Source of the DNA: CADEED01 sp044871085
GTDB lineage: Bacteria; Pseudomonadota; Gammaproteobacteria; Steroidobacterales; Steroidobacteraceae
Reading direction: 5' to 3'
DNA length: 19,245 bases
Assembly (NCBI GenBank): GCA_044871085.1
Contig: JBIOZI010000277.1
Coordinates: 1 to 19,245, forward strand
The notes under the pieces: model-generated
Told to the model about the DNA's origin: nothing
The model's database searches: none
What the model saw: the letters and a program-made list of their open reading frames with translations, nothing else
Program-made: the position numbers and the translations under genes
Shown here: in pieces, positions 1 through 6,113 of the stretch
Layout of the letters: each line of letters begins with the position of its first letter
How positions within the stretch are numbered: the first letter of the stretch is position 1

Positions 1-886
1 CGGCACCGATTGGCGTTTTGGGGCCAATCCCCATTGCCTCGCGGAATTGCGCCGGCGTCGCGCCGTAGTGCTGCCGGAACGCGGCGGAGAAATGGCTGTG
101 GCTCGAAAACCCCAGATCCTGCGCGAGGGCGGACAGATCCTCGCGCAGCGGCAGCAGGTCCAGCGCGCGCGCCAGGCGCAGCCGCAGGTGATACCGATAT
201 AGCGGCAGCCCCTCGACCTGCTGGAACGACTGCGTCAGGTACACCGGTGAGCCACCGATCTCGCGCGCGATTTCCGCCAGCGTCCAGCGACGCGACAGGT
301 CGCCGGCCAGCAGGAGCTTCACTCGGTCCACGAGCCGGCGGCGCGCGTACGTGGCCTTGGGCTCGCGCGACGTGCGCGGCCCGATGGCGCGCGACACCAG
401 CGTCAGCGCCAGACCTTCCGCCTCGAGGTCTTCGATGCTGCCGTGGCGCAGGCTGTGCTTGAGCAGCATCACCAGGGCCTGCGCGCGCGCGTCGATGCGC
501 AGATGCTGGGCGTGGAAGCGGACCGTGCCCGCGCTCTCGCACACCAGCTGGCTGGGCACGAGCTCGCTCAGCGCAGGCTCGCTCACCGACACCACCAGGC
601 TCGAATCGCCGCCCGTCACCGGGTGGCTCACCTGATAGCCCTGCCCTTCGTTGAAGAACAACACGTGGTTCGCATCGGCGACGGCCTGGTCGTCGCCCAC
701 GTGCCGCAGGTAGACGCCGCGATAAGGAAACACGAAGTGCGTGTGCGACGCGCATTCCTCGGCGCTGCGATGCCGGCAGGTGCCGCGGCAGTCCACGTGC
801 CGCACGTTGACCGTGCCCGAGTCGAGCAGGCGGCTGACCGTGAATTCCTTCTGCGGTGAATCGAGCGGGTTGAGGCGCGACGCCAT
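1..886 (-). CDS. AraC-family transcriptional regulator, 3' end cut by window edge
   Basis: Cytoplasmic DNA-binding regulator; 295 codons are visible and the frame is still open at base 1, so the C-terminus is missing. Residues about 45-100 look like a cupin-type sensor segment (HTHFVFPYRGVY, then NHVLFFNEGQGYQVSHP). Residues about 185-285 form the double helix-turn-helix of AraC/XylS proteins, with WTLAEIAREIGGSPVYLTQ for the first helix pair and LAQDLGFSSHSHFSAAFR for the second, followed by the usual YGATPAQFR. A Cys/His cluster near the N-terminus (C33, C37, C45, H48, H50) could bind metal or sense redox, which is inference. The ATG at 886 has an AGGGTG-like sequence a few bases upstream; an in-frame GTG lies three codons earlier. 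The gene is divergent from the secreted-protein gene at 1027, with a shared 140-base control region. The effector and targets cannot be read from sequence. Confidence 0.9.
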   Translation of the reverse strand, partial: MASRLNPLDSPQKEFTVSRLLDSGTVNVRHVDCRGTCRHRSAEECASHTHFVFPYRGVYLRHVGDDQAVADANHVLFFNEGQGYQVSHPVTGGDSSLVVSVSEPALSELVPSQLVCESAGTVRFHAQHLRIDARAQALVMLLKHSLRHGSIEDLEAEGLALTLVSRAIGPRTSREPKATYARRRLVDRVKLLLAGDLSRRWTLAEIAREIGGSPVYLTQSFQQVEGLPLYRYHLRLRLARALDLLPLREDLSALAQDLGFSSHSHFSAAFRQHYGATPAQFREAMGIGPKTPIGA

Positions 887-923
887 GATCCGCACCCTAC
901 TGATTCACGCCGCGCTTGGCCAC

Positions 924-955
924 CGCGGGCGAGTCGGGCGCGTCCCACGCCCGCG
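924..955. repeat. Inverted repeat, 8-bp arms, in the araC/gene A divergent region
   Basis: CGCGGGCG (924-931) and CGCCCGCG (948-955) are perfect inverted arms separated by 16 bases, lying between the regulator start and the dyad at 963. It may be a second regulatory site or a hairpin in the regulator's leader. In DNA this GC-rich, short GC arms can arise by chance. Confidence 0.3.
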
Positions 956-962
956 CGGGGTT

Positions 963-977
963 CTGTCGAATTGACAG
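963..977. promoter_or_regulatory. Operator-like dyad overlapping a -35 box in the araC/gene A divergent region
   Basis: CTGTCGAATTGACAG is an imperfect 15-base dyad with only one mismatched pair around the centre. It contains TTGACA at 971-976, an exact sigma70 -35 hexamer reading toward gene A. An AT-richer TGAAAACT lies at 992-999 with roughly 17-base spacing, but it is a poor -10. The overlap suggests a repressible promoter for the gene at 1027, possibly controlled by the adjacent AraC-type regulator. The dyad is seen; the binding is inferred. Confidence 0.45.
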
Positions 978-1026
978 CGGGCGGCGACGCCTGAAAACTC
1001 GCGCGTCTGCCGACCCGGAGGGTGCA

Positions 1027-1716
1027 GTGTTCCGATTCGCCCCAGGCCTCAGCGCCGCGCTCGCATTGCTCGCCTCGGTGTGCGGCACACGGGCGCAAGC
1101 GCAGGTCGGCCCGATCGAGCCCATCATCGTCACGAACGCGAAGCCCGGAAAGGCGCTGGCGAAGATTCCCGACACGAAGCAGGACTACACCGTGCCGTTC
1201 GAGGCCACCGTCGCGGTGGACGGCTCGGTCAAGGCCGTGACCCTCCCCGCGCCGACCGGCGACGAGCAGGTGGACGCGAGCGTGGTGCGCTTCGTCTCCG
1301 AGAAGACCTTCCTGCCGGCGCTCGACGCGGCCGCGCAGCCGGTCGAAGCCACGGTGCAGGGCACGGTCGACTTCAAGAGCAAGTCGATCAACAAGCAGCT
1401 CAAGATCAACGTCCGGCCACCGAACACCCAGAGCGAGGTGGCGCGCGTACGCAAGCTGACGTGCAAGGACTTCACCTGGGAGGTCGCGCGGCTGCGCACG
1501 CAGGCCGGCAGCACCGATCTCGCGCGCGAGATCATGCCGTGGGTCAGCCTGCGCGTGTACCTGGTCGACCGGAAGATGCCGCTCGAGAACGAGTCCGCGC
1601 TGCTGCCCAAATGGCCCGCCGTGCTCGCCGCGGCCGAGGAGGGCTGCAAGGCCGCGCCCGGCAAGAGCTACCTGAACGACGTCCTGACACCGCTGCTCGA
1701 CGCCGCCACTAGTTAG
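1027..1716 (+). CDS. Secreted protein (gene A): TonB-C-like module plus HdeA-like two-cysteine domain
   Basis: Predicted periplasmic protein of 229 residues. The GTG at 1027 is preferred because GGAGGG (1017-1022) sits just upstream and because translation from it begins directly with a signal peptide (about residues 1-25, ending TRAQA before QVGPIEP). Residues about 53-116 resemble the C-terminal domain of TonB (VPFEATVAVDGSVKAV, then FLPALDAAAQPVEATVQG). Residues about 144-225 are a separate domain: LTCKDFTWEV with C146, then EEGCKAAPGKSYLNDV with C207. This recalls the TCEDF and terminal-Cys pattern of HdeA, an acid-activated periplasmic chaperone. There is no transmembrane anchor or proline-rich linker, so it is not a normal TonB. 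Gene B at 16992 is a full-length paralogue. It is divergent from the AraC gene and overlaps the stop codon of the winged-helix regulator. Function unknown; the HdeA link is by eye. Confidence 0.85.
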   Translation: MFRFAPGLSAALALLASVCGTRAQAQVGPIEPIIVTNAKPGKALAKIPDTKQDYTVPFEATVAVDGSVKAVTLPAPTGDEQVDASVVRFVSEKTFLPALDAAAQPVEATVQGTVDFKSKSINKQLKINVRPPNTQSEVARVRKLTCKDFTWEVARLRTQAGSTDLAREIMPWVSLRVYLVDRKMPLENESALLPKWPAVLAAAEEGCKAAPGKSYLNDVLTPLLDAATS

Positions 1717-3857
1717 AGTGGCGCGCCGTCCATCAGCATGATGTCGCTCTCCGCGACACCGGCCTGCGTGTAGAGCAGCCAGTGCCCGTCGCGCGACACC
1801 GCGAGCCCCAGGCCGCCGCCGGGATGCGGCGGCCGCGCCAGCGCGGCCACGCGCCGGGTGGCCGCGCGGTCGAATTCGTAGAACCACAGCGCCGGGCCCG
1901 CGTCCGTGAGCGAGCTGAAGTAGATGCCCCGCTGCGTGGGCGCCCACCCGTCGTTGTAGCCGAGCTTCGGCATACCGGGCAGCGGCGCCTCCGCCGCGCC
2001 CGCGAGCGCGCGCGACCACAGCGTCACACCGTCCGGCGCCTTGACGTTGAAGACGATGCGGTCGCCGACGGATTGGGCCAGGTACGACATGCGTTCGGTG
2101 AGCCGCACGGCGGCGCCGCTGCGCACGTCGACCCTATATAAAGTCGTGCGCCCGTCGCTCGCCACCAGCGTGGCGCAATCCTCGGACCACACCGGCAGGC
2201 TCAGCTCCATCCCCTCCGGCCCCACGCGCCGTGCGCGGCGCTCCGCGACGTCCATGACGTAGACGGCCGAGCGGCCCGCGGCGCGCGAGTCGAACGCCAG
2301 TAGTTTGCCATCCGCGCACCACTGCGGCGCGCCGGCCATCGGGCCATCGAGCCGCGTGAGGCGCACGGGGTTCGCACCGTCCGCGTAGGCCATCCAGATC
2401 TCCGCGCTGCCCGAACGGCTCGACTGGAAAGCGATGCGCGTGCCGTCGGCCGAGAACTGCGGCGTCATCTCGCGCCGCGTGGAATAGATGTGCCGCGCCG
2501 CGCTGCGCGCCGGGTCGCGGGCGGTGAGGTCCATGCGCCAGATGTCCACGGTCTGCCGCGAGCGCACGTAGGCCACGCGTCCGCCGGCCACCGCCGGCGC
2601 CGAGCCCTCCTCGCCGAACGGCAGCCGCGTCATCGCGCCATCGGCCGCCAGGCGCCACAGGCCGCCGCCGTCGCCGGCGTCGTTCGCCACGATCAAACTA
2701 CCCTCGGTGGACCACGCGAGACCCTGAGCCTCGCCGAACAGCACCGCCCGGCGCCGCGGCGCGGCGCCGTCGAACGTCTTCACCCACACGCCGTACACGC
2801 CGATGCTGGTGTTGCACACGAACGCCAGGCGCTGGCCGTCGGCCGACCAGGCGGGCAGGCCCGCGTTCCAGCATTCGGGCGCGTCGGGCAGTGCGGCGTC
2901 CTCGAGCGTGGCGACGTTCACGATGTGGATGACGTGCGAGCCGCTGCCGTCGAACGAGCCGTAGGCGATCGCCCGCGCGTCCGGCGACCAGGCGAGCTGC
3001 ATGAAGGCGTCGTTGGTGAACGCCGCGCGCGCGATGCGGCGTTCGGCGCCGCCGAGCGCGGGGACGACGAACACGCCGTCCGCGCCCGCGACCTTGCGCG
3101 CGAATGCGATCTGCGTGCCGTCGGGGGACCAGGCCATGCGCAGCGCTTCGGCCGGCGCGCGCGTCAGCCGCAGCAGCGGCTCGGCGTCGAGCGCCTTCAC
3201 GTACAGGTCGAAGCCGCCCGCGCCGCCGGCATCGCCATTCCATGCGAACGCCAGCCGCGTGCCGTCCGACGACAGGGACGGCGCGCGCTCCTCGCCGGGC
3301 AGCGTCGTGGCCGGCACGAGGCGGCCGGCTGCCGGAGCCGGAGCGCGTTCGGCCCCGAGCCACAGCGCGAGCGCGACCGCGGCGGCCGCGAGGACGAGCC
3401 CGGCGCCCCACGCGCGCCGGCCGAAATGCCGCGCGCGCGGTACCGGCGCCGGGTCGCTAGTTAGCTCCGGCGGCGCGGGCCGCCCCGGCAGCGCGGAAGG
3501 CACCGCCGGCGCCGGTACGGGCGGCGGCGCGGATTGCGGCTCGGGCAACAGCGCGCCGATGAACCGGTAGCCGCGCCGCGGCAGCGTTTCGATGTACTTC
3601 GGCTCCGCCGCCGAATCCCCCAATGCCTCGCGCAGCCGGTTGATGGCGGCATTGAGCCCCTGCTCCCACTCCACCTGGCTGGTCGCGGGCCACAGCTCGG
3701 CCTGCAGTGCCTCGCGGGTCACGAGCGCGCCGGGCGCGCGCGTGAGACTGATCAACACCTGGAACGACTGCGGCGGCAGCCGTACCCGGCGCCCATCGCG
3801 CTTGAGCTCGCCGGTGCGCGCGTCGGCAACGAAATCGGCAAAACGAATCAATGACAT
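1713..3857 (-). CDS. CadC-like membrane-anchored winged-helix regulator with periplasmic PD40/TolB-like propeller
   Basis: One-component signalling protein of 714 residues. Residues about 5-101 are an OmpR/PhoB-type winged helix (LPPQSFQVLISLTR, REALQAELWP, then INRLREALGD and YIETLPRRGYRFIG). There is no receiver domain. A proline/alanine-rich linker (about 105-140) leads to one transmembrane helix (about 149-168). The remainder is built of repeated WSPDG-type blades (for example SSDGTRLAFAWN, WSPDGTQIAFAR, FSADGTRIAFQSS, WCADGKLLAFDSR), as in TolB and WD40-like PD40 proteins. The expected topology is DNA binding inside, propeller in the periplasm. It is divergent from the first TonB-dependent receptor with 78 bases between them, so those receptors are likely targets. 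No good Shine-Dalgarno precedes the ATG. Its TAA shares four bases with the TAG of the convergent gene A. The ligand of the propeller is unknown. Confidence 0.93.
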   Translation of the reverse strand: MSLIRFADFVADARTGELKRDGRRVRLPPQSFQVLISLTRAPGALVTREALQAELWPATSQVEWEQGLNAAINRLREALGDSAAEPKYIETLPRRGYRFIGALLPEPQSAPPPVPAPAVPSALPGRPAPPELTSDPAPVPRARHFGRRAWGAGLVLAAAAVALALWLGAERAPAPAAGRLVPATTLPGEERAPSLSSDGTRLAFAWNGDAGGAGGFDLYVKALDAEPLLRLTRAPAEALRMAWSPDGTQIAFARKVAGADGVFVVPALGGAERRIARAAFTNDAFMQLAWSPDARAIAYGSFDGSGSHVIHIVNVATLEDAALPDAPECWNAGLPAWSADGQRLAFVCNTSIGVYGVWVKTFDGAAPRRRAVLFGEAQGLAWSTEGSLIVANDAGDGGGLWRLAADGAMTRLPFGEEGSAPAVAGGRVAYVRSRQTVDIWRMDLTARDPARSAARHIYSTRREMTPQFSADGTRIAFQSSRSGSAEIWMAYADGANPVRLTRLDGPMAGAPQWCADGKLLAFDSRAAGRSAVYVMDVAERRARRVGPEGMELSLPVWSEDCATLVASDGRTTLYRVDVRSGAAVRLTERMSYLAQSVGDRIVFNVKAPDGVTLWSRALAGAAEAPLPGMPKLGYNDGWAPTQRGIYFSSLTDAGPALWFYEFDRAATRRVAALARPPHPGGGLGLAVSRDGHWLLYTQAGVAESDIMLMDGAPL

Positions 3858-3880
3858 GGGCGGTGAGATGTCTGTGAGGC

Positions 3881-3898
3881 GGGCGCGAGCGCGCGCCC
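3881..3898. promoter_or_regulatory. Perfect inverted repeat in the regulator/TonB-receptor divergent region
   Basis: GGGCGCG (3881-3887), loop AGCG, then CGCGCCC (3892-3898). It lies in the 78-base space between the winged-helix regulator and the first receptor, where an operator would be expected. It could equally be a leader hairpin of either transcript. The arms are seen; the role is inferred, and GC bias makes chance arms fairly likely. Confidence 0.35.
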
Positions 3899-3935
3899 AT
3901 TGAGATGCCGGGACCTGCCACGCAGGTTTGAACGC

Positions 3936-5975
3936 ATGAACTTACTACCGCTGCGCTGCATCCTCGTCCTTTTCGTCACCCTCTCGACCACGCTCCGCGC
4001 GCAATCGCCCCCCGCGCCAGCCGCGGAACGCGTGGTCTACGAAGCCGCGTTCTATGCGCCGTTTGCCCCACGGACGGCGTTCGACATGGTGAACCAAACG
4101 CCCGGCTTCGTGCTAGCGGGCGACGAGGACGAGGAGCAGCGCCGCGGCTTTTCCGGCGCCGTCGGCAACGTGCTCATCGACGGCGAGCGGCCGTCGGCGA
4201 AGAGCCAGTCGGTGAAGGATTTCCTGCAGCGTGTGCCGGCCGGCGAAGTGGTGCGCATCGAGATCCTGCGCGGCGGCATCGTCGGCGATGCGTCGGGTGC
4301 CGCGGTGCTCGCGAACGTGGTCCGCAGGCACTCCGCGGGCGGTGGCGCGTGGGGCCTCGGCACCGAGCTCGCCACCCGTTCGCCGGCGCCGAATGGCTGG
4401 TTCTCGTGGGGTGGACGCCGCGGGCTCACCGACTATTCCATCGGCGGCAACAGCTACGCGTTCGAACGCGACCTGCCGGGCACGCGCGTGGTGCGGGATG
4501 CCGCGGGCGCAATCATCGCGCGCCGCGAGAGCACGAGCCCGCGCGAATACGCGCAGTACGAATTGAACGGACAGGCGGCGCGCGCGCTCGGCGGCGGCAA
4601 GCTCGCCGTCACCGGCGAGGTGGGCTACTCGCGCTATCACGACGACTCGACGTTGCGCACGCTGTCACCCGCGCAGGTGCAGCTCGAGAACCAGCTCGTG
4701 CCCTACTCCGAGAGCACGCGGCGCGCCGAGGCCGGCGTGACGTTCACGCGCGGCGTCGGCGCGTGGGACTTCGAGACGGCGGCGCTCGCGACCCGCAGGC
4801 GGTATCACAGCGGCGTGCGCGTCACGCACTTCGACGCCGGCGACGCGCGGGATTCCGAGTTCACGCAGCGGCTCGCGCGCGACAGCGGCGAGAGCATCCT
4901 GCGCGCCACGCTGGCGCGCGATCTGTCGCGCGGCCGGCTCGAGGCCGGCGCCGAAGCCGCGCTCAATACGCTCGACGGCGCGCTGGCCCTGGCGTTCGAT
5001 TTCGGCGCAGGGCCGTCTCCCATCGAGGTGCCGAACGCCAACCTCACCGTGCGCGAGAGGCGCGCCGAGGTGTTCGTCAGCCATGCCTGGCGCATCGACG
5101 AGCGCTGGTCGCTCGAATCGCGGCTGGCCGCCGAGGCCTCGCGGCTCGAGTTTCGCGGCGACACGCGTCAATCGGCATCGCTGACGTACGTGAAGCCGCG
5201 CGTGCAGCTCACGCGGAAGTTCGGTGCGCACCAGCTGCAGGCGCGCGTCTTCCGCGACGTCGGCCAGCTGGATTTCACCGATTTCGTCTCCACGGCGGAG
5301 CTCGAGGACGAGGTCATCAACGGCGGCAACCCCGACCTGAAGCCTCAGACCGCGTGGGCGTTCGAGCTCGACGCGGACCTGCGCTTCGCGGATGCCGCGC
5401 TGCGCGTGCGCGGCTTCCGGCATTTCCTCGACGATGTTTCCGACCTGGTTCCGTTCGGGCCGCCGCAGTCGCGCATCGACGCGCCCGGCAACATCGGCTC
5501 CGGCACTTTGACGGGCATCGAGCTGTCGGCGCGCACGCCGCTGCGCTGGCTGCCGGGCGGCACGCTCAGCATCAGCGGCACCGTGCAGGATGCCGTGGTG
5601 CGCGATCCGGTCACGTTGCGGCACCGGACCATCTCCGATTTTCCCGATTCGACCTGCAAGTCGGAATTGCGGCAGGACCTCGGCGCGGCGAAGTTTTCCT
5701 GGGGGGTGTCGTACGGCGGGGAGTCCGCGCGTGTGGACCACCGGCTCCTGGAGCGCGACGCACACCGCAAGAGCCGCTCGCTCGACGTGTTCGCGGAGAC
5801 CTCGGTGCTCGGGCCGTTCAAGCTGCGCCTGTCCATGCTGTCCATCCTCGGCGACGACGAGCTGCGCGAGCGGCGCTTCTACGCGCCGGATCGCGCGGGC
5901 ACGCTCGCCTCGAGCGAGAGCACGCGGCTGCGACCCGGGCACTGGTGGCTGCTGACCCTCTCCGGCGGGTTTTGA
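3936..5975 (+). CDS. TonB-dependent outer-membrane receptor, first of tandem pair
   Basis: Outer-membrane active transporter of 679 residues, close to the usual 650-750 for receptors without an extra N-terminal signalling domain. The start at 3936 gives a signal peptide (about residues 1-22, ending TLRA). A short conserved segment RVVYEAAFYAPF follows (about 32-43) and may act as the TonB-contact region. The plug domain is recognisable from FDMVNQTPGFVL, GNVLIDGERPSAKSQS, VVRIEILRGG and GAAVLANVVR. The rest is beta-strand-rich with alternating aromatic strands, and the protein ends in WWLLTLSGGF, a terminal Phe as needed for BAM-dependent insertion. The next gene is a clear paralogue over its whole length. 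The upstream divergent gene encodes a CadC-like sensor that probably controls it. The substrate is not readable; nearby esterase and MFS genes hint at an organic compound rather than iron. Confidence 0.93.
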   Translation: MNLLPLRCILVLFVTLSTTLRAQSPPAPAAERVVYEAAFYAPFAPRTAFDMVNQTPGFVLAGDEDEEQRRGFSGAVGNVLIDGERPSAKSQSVKDFLQRVPAGEVVRIEILRGGIVGDASGAAVLANVVRRHSAGGGAWGLGTELATRSPAPNGWFSWGGRRGLTDYSIGGNSYAFERDLPGTRVVRDAAGAIIARRESTSPREYAQYELNGQAARALGGGKLAVTGEVGYSRYHDDSTLRTLSPAQVQLENQLVPYSESTRRAEAGVTFTRGVGAWDFETAALATRRRYHSGVRVTHFDAGDARDSEFTQRLARDSGESILRATLARDLSRGRLEAGAEAALNTLDGALALAFDFGAGPSPIEVPNANLTVRERRAEVFVSHAWRIDERWSLESRLAAEASRLEFRGDTRQSASLTYVKPRVQLTRKFGAHQLQARVFRDVGQLDFTDFVSTAELEDEVINGGNPDLKPQTAWAFELDADLRFADAALRVRGFRHFLDDVSDLVPFGPPQSRIDAPGNIGSGTLTGIELSARTPLRWLPGGTLSISGTVQDAVVRDPVTLRHRTISDFPDSTCKSELRQDLGAAKFSWGVSYGGESARVDHRLLERDAHRKSRSLDVFAETSVLGPFKLRLSMLSILGDDELRERRFYAPDRAGTLASSESTRLRPGHWWLLTLSGGF

Positions 5976-6023
5976 TTTCGGCGCGGCGCGCAATCCTCTC
6001 CGTTGGCCGAAGGCGCAGGTGGC

Positions 6024-6064
6024 GGGTTCGATTCGTACGAACCCTGACCGCGGACCGCGGTCAG
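6024..6064. repeat. Two adjacent inverted repeats between the receptor genes
   Basis: In the 138-base gap between the tandem receptors, GGGTTCG (6024-6030) pairs with CGAACCC (6038-6044). Immediately after, CTGACCGCG (6044-6052) pairs with CGCGGTCAG (6056-6064) across a 3-base loop. They share base 6044, so the full forms are nearly mutually exclusive. A 10-base palindrome TTCGTACGAA (6032-6041) sits inside the first. There is no T-tract, so it is not a textbook terminator; attenuation, RNA processing or a regulator site are all possible. Confidence 0.5.
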
Positions 6065-6098
6065 AGCGATGCGTCCAACAACCCGCGGCAACGCCGCT

Positions 6099-6104
6099 TA
6101 GAAT
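6099..6104 (+). promoter_or_regulatory. Candidate -10 element for a near-leaderless transcript of the second receptor
   Basis: TAGAAT, one mismatch from TATAAT, ends nine bases before the ATG at 6114, and no Shine-Dalgarno occurs between them. A start site about seven bases downstream would leave almost no leader. No convincing -35 hexamer is visible, so this is a suggestion that the second receptor can be transcribed separately from the first. Confidence 0.35.
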
Positions 6105-6113
6105 GCCGCGCCC

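Noticed and set aside
1027..1716. True TonB energy transducer
   Set aside because: There is a cleavable signal peptide instead of a membrane anchor and no proline-rich spacer, and the TonB-C-like part is internal rather than terminal.
6024..6064. tRNA-like T-arm (GGTTCGATTC)
   Set aside because: The following bases do not give the 5-bp T-stem with a 7-base loop, and there is no anticodon arm or acceptor stem around it.
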